From Firmicutes bacterium UBA3914 (GTDB lineage Bacteria; Bacillota; Limnochordia; Darwinibacteriales; Darwinibacteriaceae): DNA of 20,200 bases. Below, piece by piece: positions 7,265-15,698 of the stretch (within the stretch, counting starts at the first letter, position 1; each line of letters begins with the position of its first letter). A program made the position numbers and the translations under genes. The notes beneath the pieces are model-generated. The model was not told the DNA's origin, made no database searches, and was given only the letters and a program-made list of their open reading frames with translations. The stretch covers positions 15,092-35,291 of the forward strand of contig DGEY01000042.1 of assembly GCA_002391385.1 (NCBI GenBank), written 5' to 3'.

Positions 7265-8191
7265 GTGCAGGATGCTTATACGCTGGAGGCTAAGGCCAAG
7301 CGCCGGAGGGCGCGGAAAAAGGCGGTGCAAAGGGCGCTGGTGGGCTACACCTTTTTGACCCCGGCCTCCGCCATCATGATCTTTTTTATCTTTATCCCGG
7401 TGGCCATGGCGTTTTACCTCAGCCTCTTTGAGTGGGATCTGATCAATCCCATGCGCTTTGTGGGGCTCAAAAACTACGCCAGGATCTTCAAGTCCCAAGA
7501 CTTTTTCATCGCGGTGCGCAACACCTTTTACTTCGTAGGGGTGCAGCTGCCCCTGGATTTCTGCATCTCCTTGGGGGTGGCCCTGCTGCTCAACCAAAAG
7601 ATCCGGGGACTTTCCTTTTACCGCACCGTCTTTTTCACGCCGGTGGTGACCGCCACTGTGGCGGTGAGTGCGGTCTGGATGTGGCTGTATGACCCCTTTG
7701 ACGGGCTTTTGAACTACCTACTAAGCTTTGTGGGCTTGGGACCCTACCGCTGGCTCAACGATCCCAAGATGGCCATGCTCTCGGTGATCATCATGAGCGT
7801 CTGGAAGGGTTTGGGCTACAACGTGGTCCTCTTCTTGGCGGGTTTGCAGAACATCGATCCCAGCCTCTATGAAGCGGCGGCCATCGACGGTGCCACGCCC
7901 AGGCAGCAGTTTTGGTACATCACCCTGCCGCAGCTTTCCCCCACCATGTATTTCGTCTTGATCATGGGGGTGATCAACTCCTTTAAGGTGTTCACCCAGA
8001 TCGATGTGATGACCCCCGGAGGAGGGCCCTTAAAGAGCACCTTGGTCATTGTCTACCTCATCTACCAGCAGGCCTTTAACTCCTTCCGCTTCGGGGAAGC
8101 CAGCGCCCTTTCGGTGCTTCTCTCCTTGTTCATCTTACTGCTCACCTTGCTGCAGCGCCTTTTCTTGGAAAAGCGCGTCCACTACAACTAG
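7265..8191 (+). CDS. Sugar ABC transporter permease (MalF/UgpA type), second system
   Basis: This encodes a 308-residue membrane subunit of the second sugar importer. A strongly basic N-terminal tail (residues 10-24, KAKRRRARKKAVQR) precedes the first of about six membrane helices. The EAA loop lies at residues 203-222 (EAAAIDGATPRQQFWYITLP), a near-canonical form. The start is GTG at 7265, preceded by AAAGGGAGG at 7248-7256, 22 bases after the regulator's stop. An internal ATG does not exist before the first helix, which supports the GTG. It is paired with the next gene and with the binding protein two genes on. No ATPase gene is linked in this operon. Confidence 0.93.
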   Translation: MQDAYTLEAKAKRRRARKKAVQRALVGYTFLTPASAIMIFFIFIPVAMAFYLSLFEWDLINPMRFVGLKNYARIFKSQDFFIAVRNTFYFVGVQLPLDFCISLGVALLLNQKIRGLSFYRTVFFTPVVTATVAVSAVWMWLYDPFDGLLNYLLSFVGLGPYRWLNDPKMAMLSVIIMSVWKGLGYNVVLFLAGLQNIDPSLYEAAAIDGATPRQQFWYITLPQLSPTMYFVLIMGVINSFKVFTQIDVMTPGGGPLKSTLVIVYLIYQQAFNSFRFGEASALSVLLSLFILLLTLLQRLFLEKRVHYN

Positions 8192-8206
8192 AAAGAAGGT
8201 CAGGCC

Positions 8207-9037
8207 ATGCGGAGAACGCTTGTGAAGAAGCTCATCATTCATCTGGTGCTCCTTACCCTGGGCGCAGCCATGGTTCTGCCTTTCCTGTGGATGGTCTCCA
8301 CTTCCCTTAAGGGCTACCACGAGGTGTTTCGCTATCCACCACGCTGGATTCCGGACGAGCCCCAGTGGCGCAACTACCTGGAAGTGTGGAAGCTGGCTCC
8401 CTTTGGGCGTTTCTATGTGAACAGCACCATCGTGGCGGTGATCACCACCGCGGGCCAGGTGCTCACCGGCGTTTTGGCCGCCTATGCCTTTGCCCGGATG
8501 GAATTCGCGGGCCGGGATCAGATCTTCATGCTCTTTCTGGCGACGTTGATGGTGCCCACCCAGGTCACCCTGATCCCAACCTACATCGTCATGAGCCGCA
8601 TGGGCTGGATCGATTCCTATAAATCCCTGATCGTTCCCTTTTTGGCCACCGCCTTTTCCGTCTTCCTCCTCCGGCAGTTTTTCCTGACCATTCCCAAGGA
8701 ACTGGAGGAAGCGTCCATTATGGATGGCTGCTCTAAACTGCGCTTCATCTTCGCGGTGATCATGCCCCTATCTAAACCAGCCATCTCCAGTGTGGCCCTG
8801 TTTGGCTTTCTCGGTTCCTGGAACTCTTACCTGTGGCCTCTGATTGTGATCAACTCCAATCAGATGCGCACGCTGCCCATTGGTCTGCGCTACTTCGTAT
8901 CACAACAGGGAGGGGGGAGTGAGTGGCATTACCTCATGGCGGCCTCGCTCATTGTGATGCTGCCGGTGCTGATTGTCTTCTTCTTAGCCCAGAAGCAGTT
9001 TATTGAGGGTATAGCAAAAAGCGGGATTAAAGGTTAG
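8207..9037 (+). CDS. Sugar ABC transporter permease (MalG/UgpE type), second system
   Basis: This is the partner permease of the second sugar importer, 276 residues, the standard length of the MalG/LacG group. The first membrane helix is near residues 9-31. The EAA loop begins EEASIMDGCSKL (residues 167-178) and ends with VIMP (184-187), retaining the conserved glycine and proline. The start ATG lies 15 bases past the upstream stop, behind an AGAAGG-like ribosome binding site. The AAGGAGG of the next gene follows its stop directly. Substrate specificity cannot be read from the permease. Confidence 0.93.
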   Translation: MRRTLVKKLIIHLVLLTLGAAMVLPFLWMVSTSLKGYHEVFRYPPRWIPDEPQWRNYLEVWKLAPFGRFYVNSTIVAVITTAGQVLTGVLAAYAFARMEFAGRDQIFMLFLATLMVPTQVTLIPTYIVMSRMGWIDSYKSLIVPFLATAFSVFLLRQFFLTIPKELEEASIMDGCSKLRFIFAVIMPLSKPAISSVALFGFLGSWNSYLWPLIVINSNQMRTLPIGLRYFVSQQGGGSEWHYLMAASLIVMLPVLIVFFLAQKQFIEGIAKSGIKG

Positions 9038-9060
9038 CAATCTTAAGGAGGGACTGTTCA

Positions 9061-10305
9061 ATGAAAAAAGCGGCTGTATTGGTGCTGGCTCTAGCACTGC
9101 TTTTGGCCGGAGTGTCCACTGCCCTGGCCAAGACCACCATCACCTTCTGGTACTCCCTGGGCGGGAACGCCGGCCGGGTCTTCCAGGAGATGGTGGCGGA
9201 GTTCAACGCTTCCCAGGATGAGATCTTTGTGGATGCCGTGTACACAGGCGGCTACGGCGAAACGGCGCAGAAGGTGACCGCGAGCCTCGCGGCGAACACT
9301 CTGCCCGACGGGGGAGTGATCCCTGCGGCGCCGCTCTTCACCGGCCGGGTGGGCAACTACCTGATCGATGAGTACCTGCGGGGCCCCAAGGGTCTGGATA
9401 TGGACGACTTCTACGAAGAGTTCTGGAACTACAACAAATACGATGGGTGCATCGCCAGCCTGCCCTTCAACAACAGCACTCCCGTCCTTTTCTACAACAA
9501 AGACATCCTGCGCCAGGCTGGCCTGGAGCCCAAGGCCCCCGAGACCTGGGATGAGCTGGTGGAAATGGCCATTCATCTCCGGGATTGGGCTGCCCAGGAG
9601 CGTCTGCGCAACTTCGTACCTATCAACATGCGCAACCAAGACTGGATGCTCAAGGGCTTCATCCTGCAAAACGGCGGCCAGCTCATGAATGAAGACTACA
9701 GCGCAGCCCTGATCAATGAGCCGGAAGCGGTGGAAGCCATCGAGTTCTGGGTCTCCTTGGTTGACCAGGGCCTCATGCCCGCTGGACTGCATGACCGGGC
9801 CCGGGACCACTTCATCGCCGGCAACCAGGCATTCCTCTTCGACTCGACCGCGGGTATCGGTACCATTGCCCAGACCGTGGAATTCGACTTTGACACCGCC
9901 ATGCTCCCCGGCAACAAGCAGAGGGCGGTCACCCTGGGGGGCGCGGCCCTGACCATGTTCCCCTCCACTCCGGAGAGGCAGGATGCCACCTGGGAGTTCC
10001 TCACCTGGCTCTTGCAGCCGGAAAACGTGGCTAAGTGGACCGTGCAAACAGGCTATGTGCCCGTGCGCAAGAGCGTGCTGGAAAGCCCTGAGATCCAGCA
10101 GCTCTTTGAGGAACAGCCCTACTACCGGGCAGCCTTTGAACAGCTGGAATACGTGGTCTCCATGGAGCACTTTTGGGAGCTGGGCGCTTTGGACGAATAC
10201 CTGGTTAACTTGATTTCCCAGGTGGAGTACAAAGCCCAAACTCCCCAAGAGGCCGCGGACGAGCTGGTGAGATTGATGGCAGAGGAGATTGAGCGCAACA
10301 GGTAG
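9061..10305 (+). CDS. Sugar ABC transporter substrate-binding protein (family 1), second system
   Basis: This 414-residue extracytoplasmic binding protein belongs to the second sugar importer. It has a clear signal peptide (MKKAAVLVLALALLLAG, probable cleavage after STALA at residue 23) without a lipobox cysteine. The mature start TTITFWYSLGG is typical of UgpB/MalE-like binding proteins. Other family features are PVLFYNKDILRQAGLEPKAP followed by ETWDELVE, and a late WEFLTWLLQPENVAKW segment. The ATG follows AAGGAGG closely. Unusually, the binding protein comes after the permeases and directly before the catabolic genes. An intercistronic hairpin follows its stop. The ligand is presumably the substrate of the downstream enzymes. 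Confidence 0.93.
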   Translation: MKKAAVLVLALALLLAGVSTALAKTTITFWYSLGGNAGRVFQEMVAEFNASQDEIFVDAVYTGGYGETAQKVTASLAANTLPDGGVIPAAPLFTGRVGNYLIDEYLRGPKGLDMDDFYEEFWNYNKYDGCIASLPFNNSTPVLFYNKDILRQAGLEPKAPETWDELVEMAIHLRDWAAQERLRNFVPINMRNQDWMLKGFILQNGGQLMNEDYSAALINEPEAVEAIEFWVSLVDQGLMPAGLHDRARDHFIAGNQAFLFDSTAGIGTIAQTVEFDFDTAMLPGNKQRAVTLGGAALTMFPSTPERQDATWEFLTWLLQPENVAKWTVQTGYVPVRKSVLESPEIQQLFEEQPYYRAAFEQLEYVVSMEHFWELGALDEYLVNLISQVEYKAQTPQEAADELVRLMAEEIERNR

Positions 10306-10314
10306 TACACTTGC

Positions 10315-10350
10315 GGCAGGCTCCGTCGGATCCCTCTGGCGGAGCCTGTC
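10315..10350 (+). promoter_or_regulatory. Intercistronic hairpin after the second binding-protein gene
   Basis: GGCAGGCTCCG (10315-10325) pairs with CGGAGCCTGTC (10340-10350), 11 bp with one G-T pair and a 14-base loop, starting nine bases after the binding-protein stop. No T-tract follows, so it is probably not a complete terminator. It may stabilise the upstream transporter message or cause partial termination, lowering expression of the enzyme genes relative to the transporter. Confidence 0.65.
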
Positions 10351-10380
10351 TTCACCAGGGCAGGGAAGGGAGAAGAGTAT

Positions 10381-11379
10381 ATGAAGGACAAAATCCTCGG
10401 TTCATTGGTGGGGGTGGCCCTAGGCGATGCCCTGGGCATGCCCACGGAGTTCATGACCCAGGAGGCCATCCGGGAAGTTTACGGGATGGTCCGGGAGCTG
10501 CGGGCCCCCCACCCACAGCACTATCACAGCACTCATCTGGTTAAGGGACAGATCACCGACGATACAGAACAGACCCTGGCCCTGCTTGATGCCTTTTTCC
10601 GCCACGGCCGGCTGGATGCGGAGGTCGCGGCGGAGTCTCTGATGGAGTGGGCCCGCGAGAAAAACGTCTTTGGTTCCACTTATCTAGGGCCCAGCTCCAA
10701 AAAGGCCCTGCAGCGCTTGCTGGACGGGGAAGACCCGCGGCAGACAGGGTTTTTTGGCACCACCATCGGCGGCGCCATGCGCATGCTCCCCGTGGCCCTG
10801 GCCTGCCTGGGAGATCGGGAAAGGGCGGTGCGCACAGCTGCTGAAGTGAGCATGCCCACCCACGGCACCAGCCAGGCCATTTCCGGAGCGGCAGCCTTCG
10901 CCTGCGCCCTGGTGGAAAGCTTCGAGCCGGATGCCCACCGGGACTCGATCCTGGAGGCCGCCTGCTGGGGGGCGGAACGGGGGCGGGCCTTTGGCAAGCC
11001 TTATCCTGGCCCTTCCCTTGCCAAGCGGATCCGCTGGGCAGTGGAGCTGTCCCTGGCGGCGCCGGATCTTCCCGGCGCGGGGCGGGAGCTTTATGACCTA
11101 GTGGGGGTAGATATGGTGCCCCACGAGATCGTACCGGTGGTCCTGGCCCTCTTTGCCCGGCCGGAAGAGCCCATGGAGCGTTTGCTGGCTGCGGTGAATA
11201 TCGGGGGAGATACGGATACCATCGCCTCCATGCTCGGCGCCCTGCTGGGGGCCCACTACGGCGTGGAAGTGTTTCCTAAGGAAATGTGGAAAGAAATCGA
11301 GGCAGTGAACGGAATCGACTTGCAAGAGTATGCCCACCGAGTGTGGCAGTGCACAGCAGATAGGAGGATGCAGGCATGA
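10381..11379 (+). CDS. ADP-ribosylglycohydrolase family protein (YegU/DraG-like)
   Basis: This 332-residue all-alpha metalloenzyme belongs to the DraG / ADP-ribosylglycohydrolase family, which cleaves N- or O-glycosidic bonds to ribose using two divalent cations. Seen in the sequence are the N-terminal LVGVALGDALGMPTEF motif (residues 9-24), the metal-binding ITDDTEQTL (58-66), SMPTHGTSQA (157-166) and the C-terminal metal ligands in NIGGDTDTIA (273-282). All metal-site motifs are intact. It opens the enzyme part of the operon and overlaps the next gene by four bases (ATGA). There is no nitrogenase context, so a DraG role is unlikely. Its position next to a sugar importer and kinase suggests action on a small metabolite, for example release of a sugar from an imported glycoside; that is inference. 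E. coli YegU is a similar protein in a similar neighbourhood. Confidence 0.9.
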   Translation: MKDKILGSLVGVALGDALGMPTEFMTQEAIREVYGMVRELRAPHPQHYHSTHLVKGQITDDTEQTLALLDAFFRHGRLDAEVAAESLMEWAREKNVFGSTYLGPSSKKALQRLLDGEDPRQTGFFGTTIGGAMRMLPVALACLGDRERAVRTAAEVSMPTHGTSQAISGAAAFACALVESFEPDAHRDSILEAACWGAERGRAFGKPYPGPSLAKRIRWAVELSLAAPDLPGAGRELYDLVGVDMVPHEIVPVVLALFARPEEPMERLLAAVNIGGDTDTIASMLGALLGAHYGVEVFPKEMWKEIEAVNGIDLQEYAHRVWQCTADRRMQA

Positions 11380-12125
11380 GCGGAAAAGCAGTTCGCCTCA
11401 GGCGGATCTTTAAGGAAGATGGCCGGGCTGTGATCAGCGCCCTGGATTTCGCGGGCTTCATGGGCCCCGTGCCCGGGCTGGAGGTGCCGAAGGAAATCAC
11501 GGCCAAGGTGGTGCGGGGAGGCGCGGATGCCATCATCGCCCATCCCGGCTTTGCCCGGGAGGCCCAGGAGGCCTACGGGGGGAAGGCTGGGCTGATCATG
11601 CGCATCACCGGCGGATGCAGCCCCTTTGCACCGGATGCCAGTTACCACCTGCCCACCTGCTCCGTAGAGGAAGCGGTGCGCCTGGGGGCCGATGCGGTCT
11701 GCGTGATGGTGATCATGGGTGCACCCCAGGAGCATGCCATGCTGGCCACCCTGGGCAAAACAGCGGAGGAAGCGGCGCGGCTGGGCATCCCCGTTGTGGC
11801 GGAGCTCCTTCCCCAGTTTGACCACAGCTACGATCCGCAGTGGGTGGGTGTGTGCGCCCGACTCGGGTTTGAACTGGGCGCGGATGTGATCAAAACCTAT
11901 TACTGCGGCGACGCCTTCGCCGATGTGGTGAAAAGCTGCCCCATCCCCATCGTCATGGCCGGCGGGCCTAAGAGCGCTGATATCTTCACCAACATCGAAA
12001 AGGCCCTGCAGGCGGGGGCCGCGGGCGTGGCCATCGGGCGTAACATCTTCCAGGCGCCGGATCCGGAAGGGTATACCAAAAAGATCGTGGAGCTGGTGCA
12101 CGGCGGAACGGGTGATGGGAAGTGA
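11376..12125 (+). CDS. DhnA/FbaB-type class I aldolase
   Basis: This 249-residue TIM-barrel enzyme belongs to the DeoC/FbaB (DhnA) class I aldolase group, which cleaves or forms sugar phosphates through a lysine Schiff base. Visible signatures are the early ALDFAG segment (Asp24), GADAIIAHPG (49-58), the probable Schiff-base lysine in LGADVIKTYY (Lys173), the phosphate-binding IVMAGGPKS (192-200) and GAAGVAIGRNIFQ (214-226). The family includes fructose-bisphosphate aldolase FbaB, LsrF-like thiolases and ADH synthase, so the exact substrate is open. With a dehydrogenase, FGGY kinase and isomerase alongside, cleavage of a ketose phosphate to dihydroxyacetone phosphate plus an aldehyde is plausible. 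Its ATG overlaps the upstream stop (ATGA), and its stop overlaps the next start (GTGA). Confidence 0.85.
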   Translation: MSGKAVRLRRIFKEDGRAVISALDFAGFMGPVPGLEVPKEITAKVVRGGADAIIAHPGFAREAQEAYGGKAGLIMRITGGCSPFAPDASYHLPTCSVEEAVRLGADAVCVMVIMGAPQEHAMLATLGKTAEEAARLGIPVVAELLPQFDHSYDPQWVGVCARLGFELGADVIKTYYCGDAFADVVKSCPIPIVMAGGPKSADIFTNIEKALQAGAAGVAIGRNIFQAPDPEGYTKKIVELVHGGTGDGK

Positions 12126-13147
12126 AGGCTGCGGTTTACCACGGACCAAAACAGATGACCATTGAGGAAGTGCCCAGGCCCACCATCGGGCCTGAGGAGA
12201 TCTTGGTGGAGGTTAAGGCCAGCGGGATCTGCGGCACCGATGTGAAGACCTATCTGCGGGGTCACCGCTTTTTCCAGCCCCCCTGCATCTTAGGGCATGA
12301 GTTTGCCGGGGTGGTTGCCGAGGTAGGTTCCCAGGTAGAGGGCTTCCAGGTGGGCGATAGAGTTGCGGTTGCCCCCTACGTCCCCTGCGGGTTTTGCCCC
12401 CTGTGCCAGGCGGGCCACTACGAGCTCTGCCAAAACAAGAGCGGGGTGGCCAGCGGCGCCTTCACCGAGTTTGTGGCGGTGCCCAAAGAAGTGATCCAGC
12501 GGGGTACGGTGCGCCTGCCGAAGGGGATGAGCTTTGCCGCGGGAGCCTTGGCTGAACCGGTGGCCTGCGTGCTCAACGGCCTGGAGGACTGCCGGTTGGA
12601 ACTGGGGGCAACCCTTTTGATTATGGGGGCGGGGCCCATGGGCCTTCTCGCGGCCCAGGCCACGCTCGCGCAGGGCGCGGGCCAGGTGATCGTCAGCGAG
12701 TACAATGAAGCGCGGCTGGCCAAGGCCGCGGAAATCGGGGCCCGGGCTGTGCATCCGGAGAAGGAAGATCTGCTGGAAGTGATCAAGCAAGCCACCGGGG
12801 GCGCGCTGGCCCAGGCGGTCTTGGTCTGTGTGGGCACCCGGGAAGCGGTGGAAGAGGCCCAGCGCTATGTGGCGCCGGGCGGGGTGATCAACATGTTCGG
12901 CGGTCTGCCCTCAGGCACCGCGGTGAGCATCGATGCGGGACTCATCCATTACCAGCAGGTTTCCCTGGTGGGCAGTTTCGGCTTTACTCATATCCAGTAC
13001 CGCCGGGCGGTGCAGCTCATGGCCGGTGGGCGCCTGGATGCGGAGCGCCTGATCACCCATACCCTGCCCCTGGAAGAGGCGGAGCGGGGCATCAACCTCT
13101 CCGCGGAGCAGCGGGCCCTCAAGGTCATGCTGGTGAATGGGGGATAG
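12122..13147 (+). CDS. Zinc-dependent medium-chain alcohol/polyol dehydrogenase
   Basis: This 341-residue dehydrogenase belongs to the medium-chain zinc superfamily (sorbitol/threonine dehydrogenase branch), which interconverts a secondary alcohol and a ketone. Catalytic zinc ligands are visible: Cys37 in GICGTD, His59-Glu60 in GHEFAG, and the region of Glu145 in LAEPVACV. The four-cysteine structural zinc loop is complete (Cys89, 92, 95, 103). The Rossmann motif is GAGPMG (169-174). A glutamate at the end of the second Rossmann strand (VIVSEYNEARL, Glu193) favours NAD over NADP. The start is GTG at 12122, overlapping the aldolase stop by four bases. In context it probably oxidises a polyol or sugar alcohol to a ketose before phosphorylation; the precise substrate is unknown. 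Confidence 0.9.
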   Translation: MKAAVYHGPKQMTIEEVPRPTIGPEEILVEVKASGICGTDVKTYLRGHRFFQPPCILGHEFAGVVAEVGSQVEGFQVGDRVAVAPYVPCGFCPLCQAGHYELCQNKSGVASGAFTEFVAVPKEVIQRGTVRLPKGMSFAAGALAEPVACVLNGLEDCRLELGATLLIMGAGPMGLLAAQATLAQGAGQVIVSEYNEARLAKAAEIGARAVHPEKEDLLEVIKQATGGALAQAVLVCVGTREAVEEAQRYVAPGGVINMFGGLPSGTAVSIDAGLIHYQQVSLVGSFGFTHIQYRRAVQLMAGGRLDAERLITHTLPLEEAERGINLSAEQRALKVMLVNGG

Positions 13148-13149
13148 CT

Positions 13150-14526
13150 GTGTACCTGGCGGTGGATATTGGAACCAGCAGCTTAAAGGCGGCCCTCTGT
13201 GAGGGAGGTTCCTTTTGGGTGGAGCAGCTCCCCCTGCAGCTGACCCAGGCGGACCCCTGCGCGGAGCAGGACCCCCGGGAGTGGCTCGAGGGCCTGGCGG
13301 TTTTGCTGCCCCGCCTCTTGCAGCGGGCGGGGGCCAGCCCGGAGCGGATCCAAGCGGTGGGCCTGAGCAGCCATTCCCCTTCCCTGGTGCCGGTGGACTC
13401 CCACTGCCGCCCCCTCTTTCCCTGTCTCACCTGGCGGGACCGCCGGGCGGTGCGCCAGGCGGAAAAGCTCAGGGAGCAGACGGGCGAGTTTTTCGATCCC
13501 TCTTTTTTTGAGCCGAAAATGCTCTGGCTGAAGGAGGAACGGCCGGAGATCTACGCCCAAACCAGGGCTTTTCTCCAGCCCAAGGATTTTCTCATCGCCT
13601 GGCTCACAGGGGAGTTTGTGATCGATCTGCCCGCGGCCCGCTTCAGCCGGGCCCAGGCCATCGGGGAACTGGAGAGCGGCAAGCTGCCCCGCCCCTGCCC
13701 CAGCTGGGAAGTGGTGGGAAAGACCCAAAAGCGGGCCCAGGAGCTGGGCCTCGCCCCGGGGATCCCCGTAGTGGCGGGGGGCATCGATGCCTACGTGGAG
13801 GCCCTGGGGGCAGGCCTGGTGGAGGAGGGGCAGTTCGGGGATGCCACCGGAACTTCCACCTGCCTCAGCTGCTGCCTCGGGGAAGGGAGCGGGGTGGAAG
13901 GGGCGGTGCCCCATGTGATTCCGGAGCGGGAGCTTTGCATCCTGCCGCTCTCTTCCGGGGGAGGCACTTTGGCCTGGGCCCTCAGGCAGCTGGGCGGCGG
14001 GGTACGTTACCATGAGCTGGAGGAAGCCTTACGCGCAGTTCCTCCCGGGGCAGATGGCCTGCTTTTCCTTCCTTATCTTACGGGAGAGCGCAGCCCCCTC
14101 TGGGATGAGGGGGCCAAAGGGGTCTTTTTCGGGATCACCGCTGAGCACACCAGGGCCCACTTCCTCCGGGCTGTTCTGGAAGGGTGCGCCCTGGCTATCC
14201 GGCACAATGTGGAGCATCTAGAAGCTATGGGTTTAACCCCCCACTCGGCCCGGGCCACCGGGGGAGGTTCCCGGCTTGGGCTGTGGAACCAGATCAAGGC
14301 GGATGTTACGGGCCTGACCTATGAGCAGCTGGAACTGGCCGATGGTGCGCTTTTAGGCGGCGCTTTGCTCTGCGCCCTGGCGGTGGAAAAGCGATCCGAA
14401 GGAGACCTGGCCCGGGAATATGTGCGCACCAAGCAGGTTTTCACACCCCGCAGGCAGGCTGTGTATGAAGAGCTGTATGCTAAGTACAAGGCACTTTACG
14501 CTGCCACGAAGGAGTTAATGCGTTGA
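13150..14526 (+). CDS. FGGY-family carbohydrate kinase (xylulokinase-like)
   Basis: This 458-residue kinase of the FGGY family phosphorylates a sugar or polyol with ATP. The N-terminal phosphate-binding motif is AVDIGTSSLKAAL (residues 4-16). The substrate region contains LTWRDRRA (93-100), and the catalytic aspartate is probably Asp213 in VVAGGIDAYVEALGAG. The ATP-binding DATGTST (231-237), PYLTGERSPLWD (308-319) and ATGGGSRLGLWNQI (369-382) segments are all present. It is somewhat shorter than typical xylulokinase (about 480-500), so true D-xylulose specificity is doubtful. Ketopentoses, ketohexoses and polyols are all possible. The start is GTG at 13150, two bases after the dehydrogenase stop. 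It takes the place of the PfkB-type kinase in the comparable E. coli yeg cluster. Confidence 0.9.
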   Translation: MYLAVDIGTSSLKAALCEGGSFWVEQLPLQLTQADPCAEQDPREWLEGLAVLLPRLLQRAGASPERIQAVGLSSHSPSLVPVDSHCRPLFPCLTWRDRRAVRQAEKLREQTGEFFDPSFFEPKMLWLKEERPEIYAQTRAFLQPKDFLIAWLTGEFVIDLPAARFSRAQAIGELESGKLPRPCPSWEVVGKTQKRAQELGLAPGIPVVAGGIDAYVEALGAGLVEEGQFGDATGTSTCLSCCLGEGSGVEGAVPHVIPERELCILPLSSGGGTLAWALRQLGGGVRYHELEEALRAVPPGADGLLFLPYLTGERSPLWDEGAKGVFFGITAEHTRAHFLRAVLEGCALAIRHNVEHLEAMGLTPHSARATGGGSRLGLWNQIKADVTGLTYEQLELADGALLGGALLCALAVEKRSEGDLAREYVRTKQVFTPRRQAVYEELYAKYKALYAATKELMR

Positions 14527-15698
14527 GCCCAGGGAAGAGAAATGCTGCACTTATCCTAATTAACACGGCTTTGTTTTTCGCGGGTTATAACGCCATGGTG
14601 GCGGTTTTTCCCCTCTATGTGGTTTACCGGGGAGGGGGGGAGGGGGTAGTGGGCCTTTTGGTGGGCCTCTTTTCCCTCAGCGCCGTAGTGCTCCGCTTCT
14701 TCCTCACCAAAGCCGCGGAGCGCAGGGGACAGAAGTGGCTTTTGGCCGCGGCGGTCCTTTCCGCGGGCACGGCGCCCCTGCTCTACCTCCTTGACCTGGG
14801 CCTTTGGTATCTGGCGGCGGTGCGCATCTACCATGCGGTGAGCCTGGCCGCCTTTATCACCGCCAGCCAGACTGTCCTGGCTGCCTCTGCCCCTCCGGAA
14901 AAGCGGGGGCGGCTTTTCGGGCTCTATGGCGTGGTGACGGGCCTGGCCATGGCGGGGGCGCCGAGCCTGGGGCAGTGGGTTTCCGCGAAGTGGGGCTATG
15001 CCGCCTTCTTTGTGGGGACGGGCCTTTTGGGCCTGGCCATGGTGCCGGGGCAGGTGCTCCTGAAAGAGCCCCAGGGCGCCGCAGGGCAGGGGCAGGCCGC
15101 CGTGCCCTGGCGGGAGGTTTTAGCCAACCGCTGGGTGGTGAGCGCCAGTTTGGGGGTGGCCGCGGCCGCCGCGGCTTTGGGCGGGCTTTCCTCTTTTCTG
15201 CCCCTCTACACCCAGAAGCTTGGGCTCACCCAGTTCGGCATTTACTTCGCCGCCTTTTCCCTGGCCTATACCCTGGGGGGTTACGGGGCCGGGGTGCTGT
15301 CGGATCGCTTTGGGCGCAGGGCGGTGGTGCTCTGGTCCCTGCCCCTGCTCAGCTTGGGCCTGGTGGGCTTGGTGCGGCTCGGCGGGTATCTTCCCCTTGC
15401 GGGCTGCGGGCTTTGCATCGGGTTTGGCTTTGGGGCGGCCAGCACCGCGCTTTTGGTTTTGGTCACCGACAAGACGAAAGAAAGGGAGCGGGCCCAGGCG
15501 GTTACTTTTTACAACAACTGCATCGACCTGGGGATGTCCGGGGGAGCCATGCTCCTGGGGGGCGTGGCGGCTCTATCCTACAACCTCCTGTGGATTTTAC
15601 TGAGCTTGATTACCGCGGCCGGTTTCGCCCTGGTCTTGCTGGGGATGCCCCGGGAGGGCGCGGCACCGGCCCCGGCAGAAGGGAAGTGGCGGAAGTGA
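14523..15698 (+). CDS. Major facilitator superfamily transporter
   Basis: This 391-residue MFS permease has about twelve hydrophobic segments in two halves. The loop between helices 2 and 3 carries a weak motif (KAAERRGQK), and the equivalent loop in the second half has a canonical motif A, GVLSDRFGRRAV. The sequence PPEKRGRLFGLYG between helices 4 and 5 is typical of the sugar/drug efflux-like branch. The start is TTG at 14523, overlapping the kinase stop by four bases (TTGA) and placed eight bases after AAGGAG (14509-14514). Lying in an operon that already has an ABC importer, it may bring in an alternative form of the substrate or export a toxic intermediate or end product. The direction cannot be told from sequence. 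Confidence 0.88.
   Translation: MSPGKRNAALILINTALFFAGYNAMVAVFPLYVVYRGGGEGVVGLLVGLFSLSAVVLRFFLTKAAERRGQKWLLAAAVLSAGTAPLLYLLDLGLWYLAAVRIYHAVSLAAFITASQTVLAASAPPEKRGRLFGLYGVVTGLAMAGAPSLGQWVSAKWGYAAFFVGTGLLGLAMVPGQVLLKEPQGAAGQGQAAVPWREVLANRWVVSASLGVAAAAAALGGLSSFLPLYTQKLGLTQFGIYFAAFSLAYTLGGYGAGVLSDRFGRRAVVLWSLPLLSLGLVGLVRLGGYLPLAGCGLCIGFGFGAASTALLVLVTDKTKERERAQAVTFYNNCIDLGMSGGAMLLGGVAALSYNLLWILLSLITAAGFALVLLGMPREGAAPAPAEGKWRK

Noticed and set aside
9091..10248. Long antisense open frame of 385 codons opposite the second binding protein
   Set aside because: The plus-strand protein has clear family features; the antisense translation is His/Gly/Val-rich and unlike a real protein. Similar antisense frames at 3618-4670 and 2503-3363 were rejected for the same reason.
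10315..10350. Full terminator splitting the GntR-led operon
   Set aside because: No T-tract follows the stem, and I see no promoter before the next gene, so read-through to the enzyme genes is more likely.
14804..15694. Long open frame fused in front of the isomerase
   Set aside because: It is the MFS gene read in another frame: a Gly/Arg/Ala-rich translation typical of GC-rich shadows. The isomerase starts at the GTG overlapping the MFS stop.
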